Assembly (NCBI GenBank): GCA_025331565.1
Contig: JAFREQ010000042.1
Coordinates: 3,634,001 to 3,698,000, forward strand
Direction of reading: 5' to 3'
Origin: Holacanthus passer
Taxonomy: Eukaryota; Chordata; Actinopteri; Pomacanthidae
DNA length: 64,000 nt
Positions 22,240-33,204 of the stretch are shown in pieces (position 1 is the stretch's first letter; each line of letters begins with the position of its first letter). Both the position numbers and the translations under genes were made by a program. The notes under the pieces are model-generated. The model saw nothing but the letters and a program-made list of their open reading frames with translations. It searched no databases and was not told the origin of the DNA.

Positions 22240-23980
22240 CTGCAGCTATTTCTGGTGATACGCTCACATTCAAATTCATACACAGTGAGCAAAGTGCGAA
22301 ACGAGGTGCGGGTTCAGATTGTAAGTGCACCTCAACGTAATTGATGTACACATGGGAATAAACTGGGGTAAAACAAAAACTCTCTTCTGTGCTTTCATTT
22401 TTCCAGTTGAAATTACAAGAAGTGGCTTTGTTGATATGGAGAGATCCATGAAAACACACTGGTCTGGAAAAGATTCTTGTGCATGGAAGCAATTTTACGA
22501 TGGTGAAAACCACCTCTGAAGTGATCCTAAAAAATCAGAAGCAGCCAATCAGCGAGAGTGAAAACACCTCCAGACTTTCACCTGCTCCAGTCGAGCTGCT
22601 GACCAGACGTCCGTGGCTGCGCTGAGAAGCTCTGGGTAAATGTGAAGTAGGAAAACAGCAGGTACGTTCAGCCTTCCCTGCGTGAGTGAAGTCAAAAAAA
22701 TAAGGTCAAGTTCACAAAAGTCAAATCCTGCCTTCTAGTTCAACTCAGTCCTGCATCGTTACACAGCCATTTTCCTACACAATACATCTGCTGGTTGTCA
22801 CAACAGCCGTCCATCCACTATCTACACGTGCGTTTGTTACGGCGGCCGGTTTGGCTGGTATGTAAACGGTTGTCACTGGTGGTTTGAGGGTGGTACGACC
22901 GCAATTCAGACCACTGCAGCTCGAGACAGAAACATTACACCCCAGCCTGCAGATTCACTCAAATGGAGCTACCAGGTCTGCTCAGCTGGCAGCGCCGGAC
23001 GGTCGTCTCCGGAGGTTCGGCCGGTATTTCAGCCCTGTGTTAATCTGCGGTAATTAGCAGAATCCATGTGGGCGACAGCGAGCCGGTGGAGTGTGCCATA
23101 CACGTGTTCATGGATGAAACCCTGTGCTCAGTGAGTGCAGGGACGCTGCTGTGGCTTCATAATCACATGCTGTATGGTGCCTGGTGTAGGGTGGCGTGTT
23201 CGCTCTAAATTCATTTAGTGATGATACTAAATGGCTTTCATGGTTGTTACTGTGTGTGATAGAGTATGAATGCAAATTATATACAGCTTACGTAACTTAC
23301 AGTTAATGATTTGGTTGTAATGCTTTATAATAGCATTTAAATTTAAATCTGTAATATTATGATTTAACAGTCTCTAAAAATTATCTCCAGCAGTCTCAGA
23401 AATACTTAAAGTAAGAAGCAGTGATTTGATTAGTTGATGAAATCTCGTCTCACAGTCTCCTGCGTCATGTAGCAGTCAACTTCTATTAATTGATAAAATG
23501 TCAACATAACCACATGATCCATATCGTATGAGCATATGAATGTAAAGTTTTACGGTAACATCACACTGCATTGATTCAAACTGAAACGTGCTCTTGTGTG
23601 AGTGTGTGTGTCCGTTACATGTATTCTCGCCGTATGTGGATCAGTGTGTGTGCGCGTGGTGGTGGAGGTGCGTCGGAGCGTGATCTCGTTAAAGTGTGTG
23701 CCAGCGTTCACCTCATGTGTTTAATGTAACATGTGAGGCCCAATTAGATCATTGCAGGCGCCAATGTGAGAGGCGGCGTTTCGTACACTGAACTCGGCCT
23801 CAAGAGAAAACACTGTGAACTTTAAAGACTGTGTGCGGTTTGATCGCTTCAGGTTCCCTGTGGAGTCTTTTACCTCCAGTAGGTCTATGGTGCTGTTGAG
23901 CGGTTACCTGACGCAGTACACAGTCCTACCTGTAGTGTCACATTATTCCACTAATCAACAAGCGGCTGTAACACACGATG
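22240..23980. other. No gene seen; CpG-bearing patch
   Basis: Unique sequence. The part at 22820-23090 carries more CpG than its neighbours but has no promoter motifs that I can defend. TG-rich sequence lies at 23598-23660. Confidence 0.45.
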
Positions 23981-23984
23981 CTGT

Positions 23985-24160
23985 GCTGCAATGTGCCAGC
24001 AAAGACAGGGAAGAAGAAGCTAATAAACATGGATATAAACTGCTTTTAAAATACTTCAAAAGTTGGCGTTGCAAATGTTTCATGAGGAAACAAATACATT
24101 CAACACATTTGTTAGACCTCAAGGACTCACACAATGTGTTCTGGTGCGTAACACTGAATA
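23985..24160 (-). repeat. Interspersed repeat, family shared with 40050-40225
   Basis: Read on the minus strand, it aligns with 40050-40225 in blocks such as TCCTTGAGGTCTAACAAA, ATGAAACATTT and GCTTCTTCT. The two copies lie about 16 kb apart in opposite orientation. I recognise the sequence as a common fish repeat but cannot name its class. Confidence 0.7.
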
Positions 24161-24192
24161 TTTGTCTACAAGAAAACCCATTCATTTCTTTA

Positions 24193-24420
24193 TTTAAAGG
24201 GTAGTTCACAACCTTTCAAGTCTGTCTCACAGCGGAAGTCAGTTGACCACATGAACACTGAAACAGCTTTTATTTGCTGTGTTCATTCCTTCTGTTACCA
24301 GACCGGCCATTAAAGCGTCCTAATGTGATTCCAATTTAAGTGGTGGGGAACAAAATCCACAGTCCTTCTGTTCAACATGTATTCAAATGTTGGAGCTGAA
24401 ACTAATATGAGACTATGAGA
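24193..24420 (+). mobile_element. TTTAAAGGG-type DNA repeat remnant
   Basis: It starts TTTAAAGGGTAGTTCACAA, close to the ends of the 4963-5781 element. It continues with blocks (for example AGTGGTGGGGAACAAAATCC and ACAGTCCTTCTGTTC) that I recognise from an abundant percomorph repeat. No matching right end is found downstream, so the copy is truncated. Confidence 0.65.
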
Positions 24421-24484
24421 AATATCCCAAACAAAGATCTACACTCGAGCTTTTCAGTCATTTAGGTGTGAGGACGTGTTGGTT

Positions 24485-24729
24485 CAACCCTGATTCCAAA
24501 AAAATAAAACAGAATGTGATGATTTGTTCGTCCTTGTTGACATATACTCAATTGAAAACAGCACAAGACAAGACAATATATTTAATATTTGACCTCATGA
24601 ACTTCATTGATTTTTGTAAATATCTGCTCATTCTGAAGTCGACTGTGAAAGTTGTGGACTGATCCAAAAACACCTGTTTGGATCAGTCCACAGGTAAACA
24701 GGTTCGTTCGTCCCAACTTTTCTTGGACC
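24485..24729 (+). mobile_element. DNA transposon remnant with TTCCAAAAAA-type ends
   Basis: The left end CAACCCTGATTCCAAAAAAA and the right end GTCCCAACTTTTCTTGGAC match the inverted ends of a widespread fish element. The interior keeps ACAGAATGTGATGATTTG and AACACCTGTTTGGA blocks. The copy is internally deleted and has no coding sequence. The superfamily is not assigned. Confidence 0.65.
24653..24692. repeat. Perfect hairpin, 16-bp arms, 8-base loop
   Basis: Arms 24653-24668 and 24677-24692 are exact reverse complements (TGTGGACTGATCCAAA), with loop AACACCTG. It lies inside the transposon remnant at 24485-24729, so it is probably an internal palindrome of that element. Exact arms in an otherwise decayed copy are notable. 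Confidence 0.9.
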
Positions 24730-24734
24730 TCATT

Positions 24735-25595
24735 GTGTTACTGTGAATTAAAACCAGACTCACCGAGTTGAATACAACTTTCAGCCGCTGTCATGGCAAC
24801 AACACGACTGTTGTTGTTCAGCAGATTCATACGATTTCGTCTTAATTCTCAGCCTCAGCTACGATCACAAAGATGATGCAACACGTGTGAGTCTTTCTTT
24901 TTCTCGTAACACTCCAGGCATAGTTACTCAATGATTCCATCTAATGGCCGAGATCATTTTCAGCTCAACAATGGCGTGTACGTAATTTCTCGAGGTCGCC
25001 GTGAACTGATATTTCACAGACTGCACATCAGTTCTTTGTGGTCCAAAGTCCAATTCTGAGCTGATTTCCATCGATTTGCTGGACGGATCGTGCTCAGCCT
25101 CCATCATGCAGAGCGTCTACTTGGGATTTCTTTAACAATGAAAACACGTTCGGCCTCATTTACATTTTTTTATATTTTACAGAATGTTATTTCTAGTTTG
25201 CAGCCTGTTCTCTTCCATGCACCATAATTTGCATGAAAATACAAAGGTGGGAACCCCAGTTTCTGTCTGCAGCTCTCTCTTCACTGACTCTCTCTCTCTG
25301 GCTGTGATTGCAGTCGGTGACTCATCCCTGTGTCTGCCATGATCTCCACTCCCGGCACACATACAGGGATGATTATAGCTGTGGATCAGGTACGATCAGG
25401 TCTTCATTGTGCAGAACTTTTGGAGTCTCTCTGACAATGACAGAAAATGGGATCTTAGTATCATGTCTTTGAAAAAAAACACTCTTCTCGTCTTCCTCCT
25501 CCTCTTTTTTTCCCCTCGTGGCCTCACAAACGTGCCCATTTCACCAGGTCTGTGCAATAGCAAGGTTTTGTCATTCTTAGTCAGATGAAACACTA
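24735..25595. other. No gene seen
   Basis: Unique sequence. An RFX-like GTCATGGCAAC occurs at about 24790. Nothing else can be supported. Confidence 0.45.
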
Positions 25596-25599
25596 AAAT

Positions 25600-25900
25600 C
25601 TCTGATGATGATTACTGTAATTGCTGCTCAATTTGTCTGCCTCCACCTCCCCTATCACCTCCAACGGCTCCCTCCTCCCACCCGGTCTCAATAATCTGCC
25701 ATCAGCAGACCTTCCCTGGGTTTTCTCATGCAATTACGCAGAGCACCGTGTTATTGGTCTCCATGGTGAGTTTCTAAGATAAACATCAAAGTATGTGATA
25801 GGAGAGTGGCTTATTGATTCAAGAGATCTCAGGGTTACGCTCATAATGTGTCCACATTTGACCTTTGACCCGCCTCTACATTCTCTGGCAACACAGCAGC
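25600..25900. promoter_or_regulatory. Candidate conserved element with DR1 site
   Basis: Unique sequence with GATTACTGTAATTGC, TCTCAATAATCTG, CATGCAATTACG and CTTATTGATTC, and a nuclear-receptor DR1 site at its right end. The regulatory role is inferred. Confidence 0.35.
25859..25871 (-). promoter_or_regulatory. DR1 nuclear receptor site
   Basis: The minus strand reads GGGTCAAAGGTCA, that is GGGTCA-A-AGGTCA, a good DR1 for COUP-TF/HNF4/RXR-type receptors. Confidence 0.4.
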
Positions 25901-25904
25901 TTGT

Positions 25905-28100
25905 GCGGTTGTGATTGTGGTTGAACTGAGGAGACAGTCTCGTCATCCTTCCACCCCCTCAGTTCACAATCTGTGAGCGATGGATGAAGACCCACCGGTT
26001 CCCGTTTCCTCGGACCTCACCGGCCTGAAACAGTCCCACAGCGCATTAATGGTGATGACATATGAATTTTTGTGCACACGAGGAGGAGATTTTGGCAGAT
26101 GCTTAAAAAATTCAGAGCTCAGGTTGAAAGATTTATAGCTGCATGTTCACAGCACGGCCTCTACTTTATTGGACTGATGCAAAAAAAAAAAAAAAGTAAA
26201 AGCATGTCTTGGAAAAATGGTTTGATCAATTGCTTTTAAAAAACAAATACAGATTTGTTTGCACAGAACTTCTCAAAACAAACGTTACAAAGTGCTGCAC
26301 GGATAAAAACTGTTTATTGTTACTTGAGTTGTAGTTTTGTCTTGGCCATCATTCTCATTGGTCATCCACCAACAACCAATAAGTTCTGAGATCTGGCAAC
26401 GTCACTACAACAAAGTCTGAGCAAGAAACAGAAGCGAGACAAACTGTCAGACTGGTTGTAAATAAGATCTAAGATAAGAACAGTGTGTCCTAAAAAGCAA
26501 AAGTAAATGCACCTGAAACGTGATGAAAGGAAAACAAGCACAATGTGATTAAAGTATGAAAGCAAAATCCAGATTACGTGATTATTTTCATTTTATTTTA
26601 AGTACAACATGTCAACAAGCAGGACAGTTACAACCACATTACAATACAAAACAGAATTACACAAGGGATAATTACAAACAGAAAAAAGCATCAGTCCAAA
26701 ACAGAGAGAGCAGAAGTGAGTGGGTGAGAAGCTTTTTTCTCTTGAAGTGGATGATTTAACAGTAGAGAATTTATGAGCAGCGTCTCGCTCCATTCCAAGC
26801 CAAGCCTCGGATTGTTTAGTCGACATCGTTTAGCACACCTGAGAGACTTTGTCGATTTATTTTTCCAAATGAGTGAAAAGTTCTGACAAAGTGCACGACC
26901 TCTGAACGTTTCTGGGTTCTGTACAGTAACAGTCCTGTAATCTACACAATATAACCACCGCCCTCACCGAGGCCACTCTGCGCTCGTCGCTGTGAAAATC
27001 CCCTTCTGCTTTCAGTCCAAACTTCTCAGACAAACCGATCTCTTCATGCTGCATCTCTTCTCTCTCTCTCTCTCTCTCTCTCTCACGCTGTCACAGTGCC
27101 TTTTCATCACTCTGTGTTTGCGATCAGAGTGGCGCTCACCACCGCTCCGGGGGCTGAAACCGCATCAGCCCAGCCACAGACATCCTCTCCGGCAGCGAGG
27201 GCCCTGTCCTGTCATGTGATTTCCAGGCCTGTCTGGAGGCAGCGTGGGCGTCGGCAGAGACGAAGGAAAGGGTGCAACTGGGTTAACTCATGCAACCCGT
27301 GGGTCGGCTGCGGTTTAGGCTCTGTGAAGACTGGGCTGTTAAATTGGCTGCTTCGACTGACATTTTTCACACTCGTCTGCCAAACAGCACCAACTCACGC
27401 CTGACCTCCACTCCCACCTCCGCTCCCTCGCTTTATACCTTTTACTCTGATGGTGGGGAAACACGACCTTTAGTGCAATTATCCCGACTGCATCTCCCTC
27501 ATTAGACTCCTGCGGTGGAGCCCATAAACAGCTGCAGCGTGGAGCCCCCAGTGAGCCACACAGTATACACCCCGGACTCCTCACCCACGCATAACCTAAA
27601 TACACATCGCACAGCTATTAGCCAAAGCTACTACCATCCAGTTATGAGCACAGGTTTGCAAAAAAAACTGCTTTAACATCAAATTCAGAGCTGGCAGTGA
27701 ACCACGATTTCATCATTACAGCCAACAGACCTGGCAGAACGAATGTAAGCATTTCATTTCTTTCACATCTGTCGCCAACATCTGAGCCTCAGATCGGAGA
27801 AATCTACAGCATGTTGCACTAACACAGTCTGGAAATCTGTGCATACACGCTTGATTGTCTCCAAATACCACTGCCAGAAAACAATGGAGACATCCCCCAA
27901 AACCCCTGCGTTTGTGTTCATATAGTGACGTTGATGTATGGTTTGTTTACTCCAGGTCCCGGAGCAGCTCGTGCTGGGTCACCTGCAGCCTCCGCCTGTG
28001 AGTCTTATTGAACTTCGGCTTTGTTCAAAGCCCCCTCAGGTTCACTACATCCCTCATTTTCATAATCACTAGACATTTTGATCGTGGAGACTCGGTGTGT
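25905..28100. other. No gene; short simple repeats
   Basis: Contains a poly-A run (A15, 26181-26195) and a CT array (27059-27084). The GC-richer part (27130-27560) has overlapping open frames but no domain that I recognise. Confidence 0.5.
27059..27084. repeat. (CT)n microsatellite
   Basis: About 13 uninterrupted CT units. Confidence 0.95.
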
Positions 28101-28109
28101 TTGACCATA

Positions 28110-28310
28110 AGTGCAACAGAGTGAATCCATTAATAAAAAGTCAATGTGCATGGTCAATAAGGCAATTTAGCCAAATACATGAATCAACAATGGCGTATTA
28201 AAGCTCTTGCCAGTAAGTGGGTCCAGGGGGACGGAGTTTTTGCTGCACATTGTGAAAAATCTAATGCAATTATGATCAGAATAATGCCTGGTATTGACCG
28301 GCGTGAGAGG
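28110..28310. promoter_or_regulatory. Candidate conserved element
   Basis: Dense ATTA, CAAT and TAAT cores (CCATTAATAAAAAG, GTCAATAAGGCAATT, GAATCAACAATGG, CTAATGCAATTATGATC) in unique sequence without low-complexity runs. Composition is typical of developmental enhancers. Confidence 0.38.
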
Positions 28311-28319
28311 CCATGAGGT

Positions 28320-29770
28320 GCAGGGGTGGGGCTGCTCTGGGGATGACCCCTTCCCACTTCATGATTGATTGGGTGTGTCGGAGCAATTCCAGCCCAAATG
28401 ACTCAGGGCGGGCCTGTGTGTCGAGCTGCGTCCAGGCCGGCCTAACGTTATTAACTTACCCAGGAAGAGGGCACTGTAAATAGCCTGCAGTGGAGCCTCA
28501 CTGGGGGACACTGCAGAAATAAAGAGGGGAAAAGCAGCCCCGCTAAACTCAATTTGTAATTCAATCCAGGGTGCTGCCATCGATCGAGATCTGCTCCTGC
28601 AATAGCAGCCAACCTGCAGCTGAGCGATGGATTCAAGCACGCAGCAACTTATCATCCTCACTCCACTGCTGCCCTCTGTTTCCCAGATGGACATGAAATT
28701 GTGCCATTGAGTCGACTGTACATTATCTCTGTCTTCGTCTTAGTGTGTTTGGGAAGGACTGCTGTGTGTACAACATGTTCTATATTCATCCTTCAGGCTT
28801 GAAAACCAGGCACAAGTTTCAAAGAGTGGTTCAAAGGTTCATTAGTGAGACTGAGCGACCTCCATCATAACCACGAAGACAGCGTCTGCAAATCAGCAAA
28901 CAAAAAATCTTTTAAAAATAACCTATAAAAATATGTTTAAATGATTGCTTCAGCCACAAAAAAATATTTCCACTTACCCTTAGTTGTATATACGTCGCCA
29001 CGCAGATACCTGTGATTCTTTTTTTTTGTGCCACCACCACATTATAGTGAGGGCGAATGGAGCTGCATCTGTGGTCCTCAGAGGAAATACAGCTTCACTA
29101 TATTACTTTATTGAATCTGCATATTATGTATGTTAATACTATAATGATGCTGAATTATCCTGAGTATGTAGGACATTTTATATGGTAAGTTGCTTTTAGT
29201 GTAAATGTATAATAATTGTGTCATACAACTCAGAACTTTGGCACATAAAACCAAAAGTGTTTGCATGGTCAGACCCCTCAAAATAAAATAAGAAAATGTT
29301 TTTTCTATTACCGATCATCTTCGTCTGTTTAGTGATCTTTTCAGTGTAAAAAGGGTGGTTGGGCTCTCTGTGACCCCCCAGGCCTTTGTTTCTTTAAACC
29401 CCCCAGGACTGAGGTTAAGTGTGCTCCTTTTGTCGGCTGTATAATACGAAGTCATGGCCAGGAAACGCTCCCCATTCACCTCTGCTGCGTTTGATCTGAG
29501 CTGGCTGTTTGAGAGACGATACCTGTGTTAACCACCAGCTGTCGGCCGGGACGGTAGCTCCCTCCACACCGGGGAGCAGATTTATATCGGTCATGGATAA
29601 AGTGTTCGCTCCCATCTACACCTTCTGCCGCTCCTCACGTGATTCCTGAAAAAGTTGTGGCAAATGATCGTGGGAGGTGCGTTTGATGGATGCCCCTGTC
29701 TTGTCAGACGGGTGGTACCGACGACTCCCTGTAAAATAAACTTTACGTCCCTCTGCTCTCGCGCTGACAG
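28320..29770. other. No gene seen
   Basis: Unique sequence, GC-richer at 28320-28690. A short T run occurs at 29019-29027. No exon or repeat recognised. Confidence 0.45.
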
Positions 29771-29779
29771 AACACAGTC

Positions 29780-30090
29780 TGTGACAAAAGAAAGCTCTGT
29801 GTAAGCAGGCTGAGATAAACTACGCATCAGCCTGATTAGGCTCTGCAAACACACTTTGGTTGAACTGTTTGCCATATGGAGCAATGAAAGGCTTTTATAT
29901 TTATACGTCCTGCCACGGCTGGAAGGGTGAGACTGGAAAAGGGAAAAAGCACGGCAGCTTTTCTGTCAAGTGATAAACCAAATTCCCCTGCAGATTTTTT
30001 ATTAGTTGCGTGTTTTGCTTGCAAAATCCTATATAATGCTTGGAGTACATTGCGGTTACTCTCAGTTTTATTATGGCACCCTTCAATCAG
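29780..30090. promoter_or_regulatory. Candidate conserved element
   Basis: Unique sequence with CTGATTAGGC, GCAATGAAAGG, TTTATATTTATACG, AGTGATAAACC and TTTTATTAGTTGCG, ending at a 22-base T run (30092-30113). Function is inferred. Confidence 0.3.
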
Positions 30091-30091
30091 C

Positions 30092-30113
30092 TTTTTTTTT
30101 TTTTTTTTTTTTT
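30092..30113. repeat. Poly-T tract (T22)
   Basis: An uninterrupted run of 22 T. Confidence 0.95.
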
Positions 30114-30224
30114 ATTCTCATAAATTCAGGGTTAACATTTCATTGGCTGATTCTTCTTAAACGGTGATACGTTATTGGCCGACCTAATGGAGGCTGTCGT
30201 GCTTTCACTGACCCCACGCAAACT

Positions 30225-30315
30225 CCTTCATCTCATTTCCCCCGGCAGATAAGGAGAATAGATTCAATTGTTGCTGTGAGATGTCAGTGAAAGACAATCC
30301 ATTCTCAACGTACCA
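30225..30315. promoter_or_regulatory. Candidate element with GATA and paired SOX-like sites
   Basis: CAGATAAGG (GATA site), TCAATTGTTGC and, about 30 bp on, GAAAGACAATCC give two oppositely oriented SOX-type ACAAT cores beside a GATA site. The regulatory role is inferred. Confidence 0.3.
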
Positions 30316-30601
30316 TAATGGACTTCTCCCCTCCCTCCCCCCCACCCCATCTCTCTCCTCTCTTCGTCTCCCCGCGTGTAGTCCATGTATTTTGTTCGGC
30401 ATTATGGTTTGACTCGCAGGTTTTTATCGCTTCCATGTGTTTCGTGCCCGGTCGGGGACTGGGAGGGAATGAATTGATCCTTAAAGAAACAGCCTGCCTC
30501 AATTCTCTGCATCGGTTTAGGCAATCAGCACCCCTGCTGCTCCCACTCACTCTCATGATGGTCTCACAAGAGTTTCACTAATATCTCCAGGAATGCTTGC
30601 A

Positions 30602-30603
<2 letters not shown>

Positions 30604-30635
<32 letters not shown>
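30604..30635. repeat. (CA)n microsatellite
   Basis: About 16 uninterrupted CA units. Confidence 0.95.
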
Positions 30636-30639
<4 letters not shown>

Positions 30640-32015
30640 CCATCTATTCTTTCAGCTCTCCATCTCTTACATCAACTACTGGGCTAACAGAAAACAGTCC
30701 TAGTATGTGAACTCGGTTGGTCTCAAGCAGGACGATTTGCAACCTATTATTTTTATTTATTAGGTTTCAGCTTTGCAACGATTCTCTCATGTGTCATATG
30801 AGGTGTGAATATTGACTCTCAGTCCCCAAATCTCCACACTACACAGGGCGTCACGCTGTAAGTCTTTCACTGTGGTCTTGAGAGTATTTATGGAAAGAGA
30901 AAGACCAAACAACCAATGAATCCCGGCACAACTCTGATGATGTAATGCCGACCTTAACCCTGGATGTATATCTCATCTTTATGATTATTGCGAGCATCAG
31001 GAATTACCCAGGGACATGAAGGGTTGGGGAAGGTGGTCACTTTAGAGATTGGGTTGAGTCTTTGGAGGTAATTTATAGTGACTCTGTGATTTTGTCTGAA
31101 ATTGAAAAACGTGCTCGTTTCATCGGGGGTTTCGGTTCACCTACGGAAGCACACTCTTTTCCACCTCACATTTTTCTTGCACCACCGTCGTATTCCCAGA
31201 CAACTCTCATGGCATGATTTATTCCTCGGCTAATCTGTCACAATCGCAAGCTGGGAAAGACGTTTTCAGCACCATCGCACGCTGTCAAGGGCAGAGGGTT
31301 GTGATTTAGAGCACACGGATCCGCGGCCGCTGTGAAGGGAGGAAGAGGTTCGACTGGAGCCCGGTCCGCTCTGACATGGGTCAGCGGAGAATGTGAAGGC
31401 CCTGGAGGAAGTGGAAGGATTTTCTTGTTTTTCAGAGTTTGTTTTTGTAGGCGTTGGGGGATGGAGCGGTGCTGGTTTGCAGGTTTCAATTGAACGTGAT
31501 GGATCAAACATCTTGGAAAATAAACACACAGTCACAGAGACGCACACTCTGTCATTCTCTTTATTGCACATGGAGTAATTCACTCCATCAGTCGTGCACA
31601 CGTGTGCGAGAACACACACACATGAACACACAGTCAATTACCAGCGCTGCCCACCGTGCAGTAACACTCCCGCTCCCCAGACACCCACGATACTCTAAAC
31701 AAACAGCCAGATGAAAGCTCAGGTCCACGTCAGCGTCAGCTCCACGCTAATGAGCTGACCAAAGGTAATGGATTGCTCATTACTGCAACTTAAGTGAGTC
31801 TTGCCGGGATTTCTTTAGAAGGAAAAATCTAACTTTATCCATGTCTGGCTGTCAACTTCAGTGAGACCTTCCGCTGTTCTTACGATGGCTGAGGGTAAAA
31901 ATGAGGTAATTACAGGGCTGTTGAGAGGATTGGGTTTCTATGAGTGAAATATTTAGAGATAAAGTCATGACTGGGATGTTAATGACTGACAGTGATTCTG
32001 TGGTTGTGAATCAGT
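30640..32015. other. No gene seen
   Basis: Unique sequence with a short CA-rich patch at about 31590-31635. No exon or repeat family recognised. Confidence 0.5.
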
Positions 32016-32017
32016 CA

Positions 32018-32770
32018 ATGTGAGATGGTAAACTATGAGATGAGACATGAGAGATAATGATACATGAAATATTTAAGATGGGTGATAAAATTTGAGATAA
32101 AGCGCGAGAGACAAGCTATAAGATATAAGAGATGAGGTATGAGATAAGATATGTTAAATGATACATGGATTATAAAAGAGAGAAATGAGAGATTAAATAT
32201 GAGATGAGGTGAGAAATACGTTGGATGACTATGTTCTGTCATACTCTGTTATGCTGTAGTCCTGTCAGCCTCATTCCTATAATGTATAAGTTCTGTCTGT
32301 TTTAGTTCTGTGTTCTGGTCTCTGTTCTGTCTGCCGTAATTCTGTCTTCAGTGTTTTTCCTCTCACCCCGCCTCTGCCTCGCCTTCCTTACCTTCCAGCC
32401 ACTCCCACCTCATCTAGTCACCTGTGTTCCCAGCTGCAGCCAACAACTAATCAGGACTCTATATAAGACACTCCACTCAGCCTTTTTGCTCTTGTAATTG
32501 TTTGGATCTGCTCTTTGTCTGATGTTCATGTTTGTGGGTTTTTGGATTATCCTGGTCACAACCCTCCTGTGAGTTTTTGCCTTTATTAAAGGCCTTACCA
32601 ACCATCAATTCCTGTGTGCTGCATTTGAGGCCATCCACACTCCACATCACAGATAAGATATGAGACAGAAGAGAACGCAGGGCCAAGAGAAGACAGAAGG
32701 TCATGAAAGATGATATGAGAGATGAGACATGAGAGAAGATACAAGGGATGATCCATTAGATGAGAAATTA
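32018..32770. repeat. Degenerate GAGATA/GAGATG array split by an LTR
   Basis: Imperfect GAGAT(A/G)AGATA-like and ATGAGA-like units fill 32018-32231 and resume at 32652-32770. The unrelated sequence between them is the LTR at 32232-32651. The array therefore predates the insertion. Confidence 0.8.
32232..32651 (+). mobile_element. LTR, copy B, nested in a tandem array
   Basis: It shares with copy A (21749-22233) the blocks CCAGCCACTCCCACCTCATC, TCAGGACTCTATATA (TATA region), GTTCATGTTTGTG, TTAAAGGCCTT and TGTG(T/C)TGCATTTG, in the same order. It ends ATCACA directly before the array resumes. The 5' boundary is less certain, and I see no clean target duplication. The polyadenylation signal is ATTAAA rather than AATAAA. 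It is older or more diverged than copy A, with no internal retrotransposon sequence, so it is a solo LTR. Confidence 0.75.
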
Positions 32771-33069
32771 CATAAGAGTGAGATTCTACGTCTGCAATCT
32801 GCATATTGACTTGATTTGAGTTGTATAAGTAACATGAAGATAAGAACAAAGAGTCAAAAGTTCAGGTGCATCCTTTAAAACAAAACAGCAGTTATTTAAT
32901 ACGTGAAAAAGATAAATATGACAACAGACTGAATCAACAAGGAGAAGCAGCAGTCACAAATTGAATCTAATCAACAGGGAATGAAAACACACAGAATGAG
33001 AGAGTTTATTATCTCAACATCGTGTTGTTACCCAACAGGACAGCCCTGCAATAAAACGTGTTATTTCCC

Positions 33070-33200
33070 CCTCATGAACTTCCTGTAAATGTAGGTGGGC
33101 AAAACATTAAAACCATCTTTCAATATTGCTCTGGATCGTATTAAACTCTACAGCTGTGCCTAATAAACTGATGAATCATTGTATAAAGCTCTGAGGTTTA
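33070..33200. repeat. Interspersed repeat fragment (GTGCCTAATAAACTG type)
   Basis: The blocks GTAGGTGGGCAAAACATTAA and AGCTGTGCCTAATAAACTGA resemble a very common teleost repeat ending with a GTACCTAATAAACTGGC-like motif. It is a fragment; the class is unknown. Confidence 0.5.
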
Positions 33201-33204
33201 AAGA

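Noticed and set aside
30604..30635. Regular repeats as a possible CRISPR array
   Set aside because: These are dinucleotide microsatellites with no spacers, in a vertebrate-type sequence.
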